Notes under the pieces: model-generated
Databases searched by the model: none
Seen by the model: the letters and a program-made list of their open reading frames with translations, nothing else
Told to the model about the DNA's origin: nothing
Translations under genes and position numbers: made by a program
Origin: an uncultured Gammaproteobacteria bacterium
Lineage (GTDB): Bacteria > Pseudomonadota > Gammaproteobacteria > PS1 > Pseudothioglobaceae
Assembly (NCBI GenBank): GCA_913054335.1
Contig: CAJXHL010000004.1
Coordinates: 1 to 48,822 of the forward strand
DNA: 48,822 nucleotides
Reading direction: 5' to 3'
In this document: in pieces, positions 31,562 through 41,811 of the stretch
How positions within the stretch are numbered: the stretch's first letter is position 1
Layout: every line of letters begins with the position of its first letter

Positions 31562-32830
31562 TTAGCTTGCAATCTTGTAGTAATTAAGCGCCAAGGTTTC
31601 GTATAGCGGGTCTTTTTTGATAAAAGTGGAGACGTAGCTCGCGATAAAAGCAACCATCAACGCCGGTAATATTAAATGCAGTGTTGAGGTCATTTCCAAA
31701 ACAACAAAGGCGGCCGTTAAAGGCGTTCTAATGGTGCCGGAAAGATAAGCAACAATCGCCATGATGATAACCACTTGTGGATTGATTTCCGTCAATATTG
31801 CGCTAGATTCGGAACCAATACTTGCCCCGATCGAAATGGCTGGCATAAACAAACCGCCCGGAATGGTGGAGGTCAGAGAAGTTAGTGTTGCAAAATACTT
31901 CATTAGCAAGAAATCGATACCAAGTTTTTCTGATTCAAGCATAAGCAGCACTTCTTCTTTACCAGAACCGGCGATTAGGCCACCAGTGAAGTAATTAAAT
32001 AGCGCAACAATACTACCAAGAATAAGTGCAACCATAAGAACTTTTACTTTGGTGTGAACAATGAACTTTCTAACTAAGACAACCATAATTTTAGCAAAAA
32101 GTCCTCCCAGCAAGCCAGCTACGATTGCCAATGGAACCAGTTGCCAAATTAGAGTGTAATCAAAGCTTAACGACGATAAATCACCAAGATAAGGGTTGTT
32201 TCCTCGGTAGGCTATTGCCGCTAAATAAACACCAATGCAGCAAAGGGTAATCAAAATCATTGCTTGTTTTCTGATATTTCTACCGAGCTCCTCAAACGCA
32301 AACAGTATAGCTGCGATAGGGGAATTGAATGCCACAAGGAGTCCGGCGCAGCCACCAATAACAATCATCGAGTGAATCATTATTTTACGCTTCAGGTTTA
32401 GAAAGCGATTGAAGCTGTAAAAGATCGAACTGCCAATATGAATGCAAGGCCCCTCAATGCCAATTGGCGCACCACCAAGCATACCTACAAAGATGAAACC
32501 AATTTTTGCCAAGGCAATACGAAAAGCCAACAGCTGCTTTCTTATTTGCTTATTACGTGAATCGAGTGCTGTGAGCACTTGTGGAATACCTGAACTTTGC
32601 ACACGATGGGAGTAGAACTTTGCCACATAAATTACGGACACATATGCAAACGGGGTGATGACAAGGCTTAATAATGGATTTTCTTTAACAGTGCTCTTGT
32701 AAGCTTGTTGGGCAAACTCACTGATTTCAATAAAGAAAGTGATGACAATAATCGTTAATAGACTTGCCAGCAAAATAGCTAAGTAAGTTTGGAGCTTAAT
32801 TGGGAACTGATGGAGTACAAAGCGCTTCAT
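31562..32830 (-). CDS. CLC family chloride channel/H+ antiporter
   Basis: 422 aa; GAPIGIEGPCIHIGS (the GxEGP motif), GGLFMPAISIGASIGS. Confidence 0.92.
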   Translation of the reverse strand: MKRFVLHQFPIKLQTYLAILLASLLTIIVITFFIEISEFAQQAYKSTVKENPLLSLVITPFAYVSVIYVAKFYSHRVQSSGIPQVLTALDSRNKQIRKQLLAFRIALAKIGFIFVGMLGGAPIGIEGPCIHIGSSIFYSFNRFLNLKRKIMIHSMIVIGGCAGLLVAFNSPIAAILFAFEELGRNIRKQAMILITLCCIGVYLAAIAYRGNNPYLGDLSSLSFDYTLIWQLVPLAIVAGLLGGLFAKIMVVLVRKFIVHTKVKVLMVALILGSIVALFNYFTGGLIAGSGKEEVLLMLESEKLGIDFLLMKYFATLTSLTSTIPGGLFMPAISIGASIGSESSAILTEINPQVVIIMAIVAYLSGTIRTPLTAAFVVLEMTSTLHLILPALMVAFIASYVSTFIKKDPLYETLALNYYKIAS

Positions 32831-33729
32831 GAGCGCCGAAAAACCCCTGTTGATAGATACCTATCACCACGATCACAAATCACTGTAACAATCACAGCGT
32901 TGTTGACTTTTTTGGATAGCTCAATTGCACAGGCTACTGCACCGCCTGAAGAGATGCCGGCAAAAATACCTTCTTCTGTCGCCAAGTCCCTAGTAGTTTG
33001 TTCGGATATGGATTGGGAAATGTCCATCACACTGTCCACTTTAGAGGCATCAAAAATGCTGGGCAAATACTCTTTTGGCCAGCGACGAATGCCAGGGATA
33101 TGAGAGTTGGAATCGGGTTGAATGCCAATTATTTCAATTTCAGAATTTTTCTTTTTTAAATAAGTGGAAACACCCATAATAGTGCCAGTTGTACCCATGG
33201 CACTAACAAAGTGGGTAACTTCGCCGTTAGTGTCTCGCCATATCTCTGAAGCAGTTGTGTTGATATGTGCACCGGGATTATCTTGATTGGAAAATTGGTC
33301 TAGCTGTGTTCCTTTATTTTCAGCTTCCATTTTATTAGCAAGGTCGCGCGCACCTTCCATGCCTTCTTTTTCAGTAACTAGGATGAGATCTGCGCCATAG
33401 GCGGTCATCGCATCTTTTCTTTCTTGAGAAAGATTGTCAGGCATGATTAAGCACATTTTGTAACCCTTAATCGCAGCCACCATTGCCAATGCTATGCCTG
33501 TATTGCCACTGGTTGCTTCAATTAGGATGTCTCCCGGCTTGATGTCACCACGTTTTTCAGCTTCAACAATCATGTTGAGGGCTGCTCGGTCTTTGACAGA
33601 GCCGGCTGGATTGTCACCCTCGAGTTTAAGCAAAACCACATTTGATGGGTTCGGATTTAATCTTTGCAGGCGAACAAGCGGCGTATTGCCGACGCATTGT
33701 TCTAGGGTTTTATAGCTTGGCTTGCTCAT
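32827..33729 (-). CDS. cysM: Cysteine synthase B
   Basis: 300 aa; VGNTPLVRL, NPAGSVKDRAA, EATSGNTGIALAMVAA, GTTGTIMG. Confidence 0.95.
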   Translation of the reverse strand: MSKPSYKTLEQCVGNTPLVRLQRLNPNPSNVVLLKLEGDNPAGSVKDRAALNMIVEAEKRGDIKPGDILIEATSGNTGIALAMVAAIKGYKMCLIMPDNLSQERKDAMTAYGADLILVTEKEGMEGARDLANKMEAENKGTQLDQFSNQDNPGAHINTTASEIWRDTNGEVTHFVSAMGTTGTIMGVSTYLKKKNSEIEIIGIQPDSNSHIPGIRRWPKEYLPSIFDASKVDSVMDISQSISEQTTRDLATEEGIFAGISSGGAVACAIELSKKVNNAVIVTVICDRGDRYLSTGVFRRS

Positions 33730-33750
33730 TCAACAATCGCTTTAGTTAGG

Positions 33751-34821
33751 CTACATATTATCCAAGATGGCTTTCTTGACTTCTTCCAGGGTTGGATTGA
33801 CATTAATCATCGTGCTTTGGTCACATTGGCCAATCGCAGTATCAGGATCTTTAAGGCCATGACCTGTTAACGTGCACACAACAGTAGAACCCTCAGGAAT
33901 TTTGCCAGATTTTATGTCTAACATAGCGCCAGCAAGTGAAATCGCTGAAGCTGGCTCACAGAAAATACCCTCTTTTTCAGTCAGTAGTTTTTGCGCCGCT
34001 AAAATAACCTCGTCTGAGTGTGCAGTGAACCAGCCTTTTGATTCCTTGCTTAGCTTCAACGCTTGATCCCAGCTTTGTGGGTTACCAATTCGAATGGCGC
34101 TTGCTACGGTTTCTGGGTTTTTAACCCTTGAGCCTTTAATAAATGGCGCAGCACCTTCGGCTTGATAGCCAACCATAACCGGTGTTTTGCTTGCTTTTCC
34201 AATGTCTTTATATTCTGTATAGCCCATCCAATGAGCGGTAATATTACCGGCATTACCAACGGGTAGACAGTGGTAGTCTGGTGCGCTACCGAGCTCATCG
34301 ATAATTTCGAAAGCGGCTGTTTTTTGGCCGTGTAGACGATATGGATTGATTGAATTTACAATTGCGACTGGTGCATGATTGGCAATTTCTTTGACGATTT
34401 CCATGCCATCATCAAAATTACCTTTAATTTGAATAATCGTTGAACCATGAATCATCGCCTGAGCTAATTTTCCTAACGCAATTTTTCCCTCAGGAATAAT
34501 CACAAAGGCTTTGATGCCTGCGCGAGCAGCATAAGCCGCTGCAGACGCTGAAGTGTTGCCCGTTGAGGCACAAATAATAGCTTTGGCCCCTTCTTCAACT
34601 GCTTTGGTAACTGCCATCGTCATGCCGCGGTCTTTAAATGAACCTGTTGGGTTGAGTCCTTCGTATTTAATGTAGAGATTAACGTTTTTGCCAATAATTT
34701 CAGGGATATTTTCCAGTTTGATTAAAGGTGTATTTCCTTCACCGAGGGTGATAAGGCGAGTGCTACCACTTACCGGTAGTCTGTCTCTGTATTTTTCAAT
34801 TAGGCCTGTGTATCTCATCAT
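33751..34821 (-). CDS. thrC: Threonine synthase
   Basis: 356 aa; EGNTPLI, NPTGSFKDRGMTMAV, ASTGNTSASAAAYAARAG, GNAGNITAHW. Confidence 0.97.
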   Translation of the reverse strand: MMRYTGLIEKYRDRLPVSGSTRLITLGEGNTPLIKLENIPEIIGKNVNLYIKYEGLNPTGSFKDRGMTMAVTKAVEEGAKAIICASTGNTSASAAAYAARAGIKAFVIIPEGKIALGKLAQAMIHGSTIIQIKGNFDDGMEIVKEIANHAPVAIVNSINPYRLHGQKTAAFEIIDELGSAPDYHCLPVGNAGNITAHWMGYTEYKDIGKASKTPVMVGYQAEGAAPFIKGSRVKNPETVASAIRIGNPQSWDQALKLSKESKGWFTAHSDEVILAAQKLLTEKEGIFCEPASAISLAGAMLDIKSGKIPEGSTVVCTLTGHGLKDPDTAIGQCDQSTMINVNPTLEEVKKAILDNM

Positions 34822-34833
34822 TATTCTCTTGTA

Positions 34834-36111
34834 TTAATCTAGTGGTTCAATGTGAATAATTTTCACGCTGTCTTGGTTGAATTCGCAGGCCTCAATGGCC
34901 AGCTTAACGGCTTGAATGTCTCGAGTAAGTATTTTGTTGGTGATGATGGCGATATGGGCGTTGTTATCACCATCCACTTGTTTTTGTACAAGGGACTCAA
35001 TACTCACATTATTTTGAGAGAATATTTGTGTGATTTCTGCCAGAACGCCTCTCTTATCAGAGACCAGCAAACGCATATAAAACTCGCTTTCAATTAAATC
35101 TGCATCAAGAACCTTTAGTTTTTCTTGTGATTTCCAACCAAGGATATGATTACTTGTTTGGTTATTGATAATATCAATCATATCGGCAATTACTGCTGAG
35201 GCTGTTGCTTCATCGCCAGCGCCAGCGCCATAGTAAAGCGACGTACCTAGGGCGTCACCTTTAACAAGTACTGCATTCATTACCCCGTTAACGTTAGCGA
35301 TCAGTTGTTTGTTGCTAATCAAAGTTGGGTGAACGCGCATCTCTATTGCATCACCGGCTCTTTTAGCAATACCGAGATGTTTGATTGTGTAGCCTAACTC
35401 TGTTGCGTATCTGATGTCTTCAGCAGTAACTTCGCTGATGCCTTTTGTATACACTTTGTCAAATTGTAGTTCTGTGCCAAATGCAATTGCTGCAAGGATA
35501 GAGAGTTTGTGTGCCGAATCAATACCTTCAACATCAAATGTTGGATCTGCTTCGGCGTAACCCAGTGCTTGAGCCTCTGCTAAAGCGTCAGCAAAATCTC
35601 TGCCTTTGTCTTTCATCTCGCTCAGAATAAAGTTTCCTGTACCGTTAATGATGCCAGCCAATGATTCAATTTTGTTGGCACTTAAGCCTTGCTCTAAGGC
35701 CTTAATAATTGGAATACCGCCAGCCACTGAAGCTTCGAATAATAAACGAACTTTGTTGTCGTTGGCAAGTTGAATAAGCTCATTACCATGTTTGGCAATT
35801 AGTGCTTTATTAGCTGTAATAACGTGCTTGCCGTTATTAATTGCGGTTTCCACAAGGTCTTTTGAAAGCTCGGTGCCACCAATGAGCTCAAGTACGACAT
35901 CGATATCTGGGTGGTTAACGACAGCAAATGGGTCTTCGGTAAGCTCAATGTCTGAGGTGTCACAAATGCGATCTTGTTTAATATTTCTAACGCCAGCAAG
36001 AACAACTTGAATTCTCTCACCCGTGCGACGTTCAATGGAATCACCATTCTTTCGAAGAACATTAACAACACCGCCACCAACGGTTCCAAGACCTAAAACA
36101 CCAACTTTCAT
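34834..36111 (-). CDS. hom: Homoserine dehydrogenase with C-terminal ACT domain
   Basis: 425 aa; GVLGLGTVGGGVV, ELIGGTE, VITANKALIAKHG, ASVAGGIPII, ACT domain DKRGVLAEITQIFSQNNVSIESLVQK. Confidence 0.97.
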   Translation of the reverse strand: MKVGVLGLGTVGGGVVNVLRKNGDSIERRTGERIQVVLAGVRNIKQDRICDTSDIELTEDPFAVVNHPDIDVVLELIGGTELSKDLVETAINNGKHVITANKALIAKHGNELIQLANDNKVRLLFEASVAGGIPIIKALEQGLSANKIESLAGIINGTGNFILSEMKDKGRDFADALAEAQALGYAEADPTFDVEGIDSAHKLSILAAIAFGTELQFDKVYTKGISEVTAEDIRYATELGYTIKHLGIAKRAGDAIEMRVHPTLISNKQLIANVNGVMNAVLVKGDALGTSLYYGAGAGDEATASAVIADMIDIINNQTSNHILGWKSQEKLKVLDADLIESEFYMRLLVSDKRGVLAEITQIFSQNNVSIESLVQKQVDGDNNAHIAIITNKILTRDIQAVKLAIEACEFNQDSVKIIHIEPLD

Positions 36112-36230
36112 AGTTAAACCTGAAAATGCAAAATGGCATTATACCAAGCACTGAAAAACAGCACCAGTTTATCAAGTATAAAAATGTCGGTATTGTTGTT
36201 GAATTGGATTAATTATTAGTGGAAAATTTT

Positions 36231-37685
36231 TTAGCTTAATCCACCCATGCAAATGTATTTGAGCTCAAGAAAATCGTCAATCCCATAGTGTGAGCCCTCT
36301 CGACCGAGGCCCGACTCTTTGACACCACCAAAAGGCGCAACTTCGTTAGAAATCACCCCTTCATTCACACCCACCATGCCATATTCTAGTGCTTCTGAGA
36401 CACGCCACACCCTGTTGATATTGTTGGTATAAAAATAAGAAGCGAGTCCAAACTCGGTGTCATTGGCCATGGCAATTGCCTCTTCTTCGTTAGAGAATTT
36501 AAAGACTGGCGCCAATGGCCCAAATGTTTCTTCTTTGGCAACTTTCATTTCAATCGTTGCATTGGCAATAACGGTTGGCTCGAACAGCGTACCACCTTTT
36601 GCGTGGCGTTTGCCGCCGGCAACAATAACACCGCCTTTCGCGATGGCATCTTCGATATGCTCTTGGACTTTTTCAACCGCACTGTTGTTAATAAGAGGTC
36701 CTTGAGAGACGCCCTCATCTAAGCCATTACCCACATTGAGCGACTTCACGGCTTCACTTAGTTTTTGAACAAATTCATCATAAATGCCTTCTTGTGCCAG
36801 AATGCGATTGGTGCATACGCAAGTTTGCCCGGTGTTGCGATATTTTGATGCCATAACGCCAGTGATTGCCAAATCTAGATCTGCGTCGTCAAAAACAATA
36901 AACGGTGCATTGCCACCAAGCTCCATGGATACTTTTTTCATTGTCTCAGCGCAGTTTCGAGTCAGTATCTTGCCCACAGCAGTGGAGCCTGTAAATGACA
37001 GTTTGCGCACAATAGAGCTGCTGGTTAAAGTTTCGCCAATTTCTCTGGCATTAGTGCCGACAACAACGTTAAGTATGCCTGCTGGAATTCCTGCTTGATC
37101 CGCCAGTTCGGCCAGTGCTAAGGCTGAAAGGGGTGTTTCAGACGCAGGTTTGATGATGACAGGGCAGCCAGCAGCTAAAGCTGGCGCGCACTTGCGAGTT
37201 ATCATTGCAATAGGAAAATTCCATGGTGTAATCGCCGCAACAACGCCAATCGGTTGTTTGATCACAAGTATTCTGCGATCATTGGAAGGGGTGGGGATAA
37301 TATCGCCGTAAGTTCTTTTGCCTTCCTCTGCAAACCATTCAATAAACGAAGCGCCGTAGACAACCTCACCACGAGATTCAGCCAACGGCTTGCCTTGCTC
37401 AAGCGTCATCAAAGTGGCTAAATCCTCTTGGTTATCAAGAATAAGATTAAACCATTTTCTCAATACAACAGCTCTTTCCTTGGCAGTTTTACTACGCCAA
37501 TTTGGCCAGGCATTGTTGGCAGCTTCAATTGCGCTATTTGTTTCTGTTTTACCCATCTCTGGCAATGTGCAGATAAGCTTCTGCGAGTATGCATTATTCA
37601 CATTAAATCTGTTGGTGCTTTCAGCGCCAACCCACTCACCATTAATATAGCCTGCAGTCTTTATTAGAGATTCGTTGTTTAGCAT
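36231..37685 (-). CDS. NAD(P)-dependent aldehyde / succinate-semialdehyde dehydrogenase
   Basis: 484 aa; ITPWNFPIAMITRK, FTGSTAVGK, MELGGNAPFIVFDDADLD, GQTCVCTNR (catalytic Cys), EETFGPLAPV. Confidence 0.92.
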   Translation of the reverse strand: MLNNESLIKTAGYINGEWVGAESTNRFNVNNAYSQKLICTLPEMGKTETNSAIEAANNAWPNWRSKTAKERAVVLRKWFNLILDNQEDLATLMTLEQGKPLAESRGEVVYGASFIEWFAEEGKRTYGDIIPTPSNDRRILVIKQPIGVVAAITPWNFPIAMITRKCAPALAAGCPVIIKPASETPLSALALAELADQAGIPAGILNVVVGTNAREIGETLTSSSIVRKLSFTGSTAVGKILTRNCAETMKKVSMELGGNAPFIVFDDADLDLAITGVMASKYRNTGQTCVCTNRILAQEGIYDEFVQKLSEAVKSLNVGNGLDEGVSQGPLINNSAVEKVQEHIEDAIAKGGVIVAGGKRHAKGGTLFEPTVIANATIEMKVAKEETFGPLAPVFKFSNEEEAIAMANDTEFGLASYFYTNNINRVWRVSEALEYGMVGVNEGVISNEVAPFGGVKESGLGREGSHYGIDDFLELKYICMGGLS

Positions 37686-37730
37686 TCCTTACTTCCTAAT
37701 TGGGTAATTAATAATGGGGTGATTATAGTC

Positions 37731-38513
37731 TTAATTGATTTTCTGTTTCTTGCCAATAAAGGATCCAGCAACAACGCCCAAGGCTACCAGACCCACAAGA
37801 ATAGTGGAAACAGCATTGATTTCTGGCGTGACACCCAGTCGCACCATAGAATAAATTTTCATCGGTAGGGTTGTTGAGCCTGGCCCTGAGGTAAAACTTG
37901 CAATAACAAGGTCATCTAAGGACAAAGTAAATGACAACAACCAGCCTGAAATGACTGCCGGCATAATGATTGGCAGTGTGATTAAAATGAAAGTTTTAAA
38001 TGGCGTACAACCAAGATCCAATGCCGCCTCATTAATACTGTCATCATAGCTTGACATTCTTGATTGAACTACCACTGCAACGTAACACATAGAAAAAGTA
38101 ATATGTGCAAGTGTCACAGTCATCACGCCTCTGTCTATGGACAGGGCAACAAACATTAATAGTAGGGATAGGCCAATGATAACTTCAGGCATTACCATCG
38201 GAGCGTATATCATGCCCGAGAATAGCGTTCGACCTCTAAATCTTCCAAATTTTGCCATCACTAAACCTGCGATTGTTCCAAGAAAAGTGGCAATTGTTGA
38301 GGAGGTAAATGCCACTTTAAGGGTCACCCATGCGGCGTCTTTAATACCTTGATTGCTCATCAACTCGCCGTACCACTTAGTGGAAAATCCGCCCCAAACG
38401 GTTACCAATTTTGATTCGTTAAAACTAAAAACGATGAGAATAATAATGGGTATATATAAAAAAGCAAAGCCCAGTATTAAGGAGGTTTTATTAAAAAGAG
38501 TTAGGCGCGTCAT
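37731..38513 (-). CDS. Putrescine/spermidine ABC transporter permease (PotI/PotC type)
   Basis: 260 aa; EAALDLGCTPFKTFILITLPIIMPAVISGWLLSFTLSLDDLVIASF. Confidence 0.93.
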   Translation of the reverse strand: MTRLTLFNKTSLILGFAFLYIPIIILIVFSFNESKLVTVWGGFSTKWYGELMSNQGIKDAAWVTLKVAFTSSTIATFLGTIAGLVMAKFGRFRGRTLFSGMIYAPMVMPEVIIGLSLLLMFVALSIDRGVMTVTLAHITFSMCYVAVVVQSRMSSYDDSINEAALDLGCTPFKTFILITLPIIMPAVISGWLLSFTLSLDDLVIASFTSGPGSTTLPMKIYSMVRLGVTPEINAVSTILVGLVALGVVAGSFIGKKQKIN

Positions 38514-39403
38514 GAAATTGCCTTTTCTTGGGATTTTTGATAATACATAATCGGCACGACGAGTATTGCCAATAGGATAATGGCAACAGCTGAAGCAACT
38601 GGCCAGTCTCTATTACTAAAGAACTCCATCCATAATACTTTACCGATCATCAAGGTTTGGGTGCCACCCAGTAAATCAGGGATAACAAACTCACCGACAG
38701 CCGGAATAAAGACCAAGAAGCAGCCGGCTAGAATGCCTGGGAGCGATAAGGGGATAGTCACTGTCCAAAAGGCCTTGAAAGGGCGGCAACCTAAATCAGC
38801 GGCAGCCTCCAAAAGGCTAAAATCCATTTTTTCTAGGTTTGCATAAAGTGGCAAAATCATAAACGGCAGATAAGAATAAACAATACCAATGTAGACGGCT
38901 AAATCGGTATTCATAATAGTCAGCGGTTTGTCAATAACGCCAAGAGAGATTAACAATAGATTTAGCAGGCCTTCTGTTTTTAAGATACCAATCCAAGCAT
39001 AGACACGAATTAGGAACGAAGTCCAGAAAGGTAGAATCACCAGCATTAATAATATGCCACGCCAGCGCGTTGGTGCCTTTGCAATGCTGTAAGCAATCGC
39101 ATATCCGATCACCAGTGCAATCAAAGTAGAGATGGTGGCAATTTTTAGACTCGAAAGGTAGGCGTTGATATAAAGCGAGTCGTCAAGAAGAAATAAGTAG
39201 CTGTCAAGGCTAGCCTTTATCGTCGGCCAAAAAGAATCGCCCCATTCAAGCAAAGAGGTGTAGGGTGGTATAGCTATAATTGGCTCTGCAAAACTAATCT
39301 TGAGGACGATTAAAAAAGGAAAAAAGAACAAAGCCAATAACCACAGGTAAGGAATACCGATAACTGCAGCTCTACCATTGATGATTTTTCTAAGGTTTTT
39401 CAT
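38510..39403 (-). CDS. Putrescine/spermidine ABC transporter permease (PotH/PotB type)
   Basis: 297 aa; EAAADLGCRPFKAFWTVTIPLSLPGILAGCFLVFIPAVGEFVIPDLLGG. Confidence 0.93.
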   Translation of the reverse strand: MKNLRKIINGRAAVIGIPYLWLLALFFFPFLIVLKISFAEPIIAIPPYTSLLEWGDSFWPTIKASLDSYLFLLDDSLYINAYLSSLKIATISTLIALVIGYAIAYSIAKAPTRWRGILLMLVILPFWTSFLIRVYAWIGILKTEGLLNLLLISLGVIDKPLTIMNTDLAVYIGIVYSYLPFMILPLYANLEKMDFSLLEAAADLGCRPFKAFWTVTIPLSLPGILAGCFLVFIPAVGEFVIPDLLGGTQTLMIGKVLWMEFFSNRDWPVASAVAIILLAILVVPIMYYQKSQEKAIS

Positions 39404-39432
39404 TTATCTTATTTACTTGAACTTTGAATGCT

Positions 39433-40572
39433 CTAAGATTGCAAAACTATTGCTGAATGAGGTAGCCAGTGGAGGTAAACTTCATCTTCCCACGTAAGAT
39501 GGTGTTCTGCCGATCTTTCGCGATTGGCTCGACACGCCTTTAATACTTTACCATTGTCCAATTTAACATGATAGGTTGACATGCAGCCCACATAGCTTAT
39601 GTCCTCAATTCTACCTTTTAAAACATTGTTCTCAAAGTCGGGTTTTTTCTTTGAAATTTCAAGCTTCTCTGGGCGAATAGCAAACCACAACTTTCTGCCA
39701 ATATCAACATCTGTTGCTTGCGTTGCGTAAACAATACACTTGGCGTCATCAGAATCAAGCTGAGTGCCGATATTATCATTGCCTTTAAAAGTTCCCTCTA
39801 AGAAATTAACATCACCAATAAAATCAGCAACATCTCTGTTAACAGGTGCTTCATAAATTTCTGTCGGCGTTGCAACTTGCGTCAAATGACCGGCATCCAT
39901 GAGACCTATCCGACTGGAAACCGTCATTGCCTCTTCTTGATCGTGGGTGACGATAACAAAAGTAACCCCCAGTTTTTCTTGAATATTCATCAGTTCAAAT
40001 TGGGTTTGCTCTCTAAGGCGTTTATCAAGTGCACCTAATGGTTCGTCTAATAGCAGCAGTTTTGGACGTTTGGCCAAACTTCTTGCAAGTGCAACACGTT
40101 GACTTTGTCCACCTGAAAGTTGATTTGGTTTACGTTTTGCTAGTTCTGTTAATTGCACAAGTTCCAACATCTCATCAACACGATCTTTGATTTCGTTGGC
40201 GGGTAATTTGTCTTGTTTTAGACCAAATGCAATATTTTTTTCAACGCTCATATGCGGGAATAGGGCATAGGATTGGAACATCATGTTGATCGGTCTTAAA
40301 TGAGGTGGCACTTGAGAAATGTCCTCACCATCAAGCAATATCGAGCCTTCTGTAGGCTTTTCAAAGCCTGCCAATATGCGCAACAAGGTTGTTTTGCCAC
40401 AGCCAGAGGGGCCAAGTAAAGAAAAGAATTCATTTTTATAGATATTCAGTGAAAGATTATCAATCGCGCTAAAGTCGCCAAATTTTTTGGTGACATTTTT
40501 GATTTCTATGTAAGGCCTCTGCGCGCTATCCTTCCAGGGCTCCAATGTGCTTATCTCAGTCATAACTCTCAT
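39433..40572 (-). CDS. Polyamine ABC transporter ATP-binding protein (PotG/PotA type)
   Basis: 379 aa; LLGPSGCGKTTLLRILAGFE, LSGGQSQRVALARSLAKRPKLLLLDEPLGALD, TOBE-like C-terminus. Start may be 40563. Confidence 0.95.
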   Translation of the reverse strand: MRVMTEISTLEPWKDSAQRPYIEIKNVTKKFGDFSAIDNLSLNIYKNEFFSLLGPSGCGKTTLLRILAGFEKPTEGSILLDGEDISQVPPHLRPINMMFQSYALFPHMSVEKNIAFGLKQDKLPANEIKDRVDEMLELVQLTELAKRKPNQLSGGQSQRVALARSLAKRPKLLLLDEPLGALDKRLREQTQFELMNIQEKLGVTFVIVTHDQEEAMTVSSRIGLMDAGHLTQVATPTEIYEAPVNRDVADFIGDVNFLEGTFKGNDNIGTQLDSDDAKCIVYATQATDVDIGRKLWFAIRPEKLEISKKKPDFENNVLKGRIEDISYVGCMSTYHVKLDNGKVLKACRANRERSAEHHLTWEDEVYLHWLPHSAIVLQS

Positions 40573-40586
40573 CTAAATATAAAAAA

Positions 40587-40625
40587 TTACCCCCATGGCA
40601 CCAAGGAGGTGCGCCATGGGGGTAA
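40587..40625 (-). terminator. Rho-independent terminator/attenuator hairpin between the polyamine-binding-protein and ATPase genes
   Basis: Minus strand TTACCCCCATGGC...GCCATGGGGGTAA followed by TTTTTTAT; 13-bp perfect arms. Confidence 0.8.
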
Positions 40626-40637
40626 TAATAACGCAGT

Positions 40638-41738
40638 TTACTGGCCTGTTGTAATCTTAGTCCAGGTGCGTGTTACAACGCGTTGTGTTGAAGCGTCGTA
40701 AGTTGGGCTAGTGTAGAGGCCCTTCATGGCTTCTTCAGTTGGATAAACCGCAGGATCACTCAACAAGTCTGGGTCAAGCAGTGGCTGCGAAGCCAAGTTA
40801 CCATTTGCGTACCAAACGTAGTTGGTTGCAGTAGCAATTTGCTCAGGTTGCATTGTCCAGTTAATGAACTTATGAGCGTTGTCTACATGCGGGGCATCTT
40901 TTGGAATCGCCAATTGATCGAACCACATGAGCGCACCTTCTTTAGGAACTACGTAGACAATATCGACACCATTCTCTGCATCCCATGCCGCATATTGCGC
41001 CATGAAAATATCGCCTGACCAGCCAGTGGTTAAGCAGATATCACCATTCGCAAGTGCATCAATGTATTGAGATGAGTGAAATTTTTGAATGTATGGTCTG
41101 ACTGCTGCCCATACAGCTTCTGCTTTTTTCAAAACTTCAGTGTCTGTTGTAGTGGGATCTTCACCAATGTAAGACAACGCCATTGGAATCATCTCTGTTG
41201 GTGCATTTAAGACGTGAATACCACAATCGGCAAATTTTGAAACAACATCTGGATTAAAGATCATGTCTAATGAGTCCGTTGGTGCATCGGGCATTCTTTC
41301 AAGAATCATACCTTCGTTATATCCCAAACCCGTTGTGCCCCACATCCAGTTGACAGAGTAATCGTTAAGTGGGCCGTAACCATCAACACGTTTTTCAACC
41401 ATATCCCACATATTGCCAATATTGCTTAATTTTGACTTATCAAGCTTCATAAAGACACCTGCTTGAATTTGGCGTGCTAAGAAGCTTGCTGAAGGAACCA
41501 CAACATCATAGCCTGAACCGCCAGCTAAAAGTTTTGCTTCCAATATTTCATTTGAATCGAAAACGTCATAAACAACTTTAATACCCGTTGCGGCAGTGAA
41601 GTCAGTTAGAACTTGTTCGTCGATATAGTCTGACCAGTTATAGACGTGAACGACATTGTCACCGCTAGCCATGGCGCCTTGCATTGAGCAAGTCAGCACG
41701 GCAGCGATGAGCATTTGTTTTGTATTAATTTTCATCAT
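40638..41738 (-). CDS. Putrescine/polyamine-binding periplasmic protein (PotF/PotD type)
   Basis: Signal peptide MMKINTKQMLIAAVLTCSMQGAMA; VVHVYNWSDYIDEQVLTDFTAATGIKVVYDVFDSNE. ATG near 41738 has an RBS (GGAGAG). Confidence 0.93.
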   Translation of the reverse strand: MMKINTKQMLIAAVLTCSMQGAMASGDNVVHVYNWSDYIDEQVLTDFTAATGIKVVYDVFDSNEILEAKLLAGGSGYDVVVPSASFLARQIQAGVFMKLDKSKLSNIGNMWDMVEKRVDGYGPLNDYSVNWMWGTTGLGYNEGMILERMPDAPTDSLDMIFNPDVVSKFADCGIHVLNAPTEMIPMALSYIGEDPTTTDTEVLKKAEAVWAAVRPYIQKFHSSQYIDALANGDICLTTGWSGDIFMAQYAAWDAENGVDIVYVVPKEGALMWFDQLAIPKDAPHVDNAHKFINWTMQPEQIATATNYVWYANGNLASQPLLDPDLLSDPAVYPTEEAMKGLYTSPTYDASTQRVVTRTWTKITTGQ

Positions 41739-41811
41739 TACTCTCCATTTTTTTATAACTCTTAAACAGTATTGTTTAAAAGACCCATTTGAAATCCTCA
41801 AACAGAACGCC

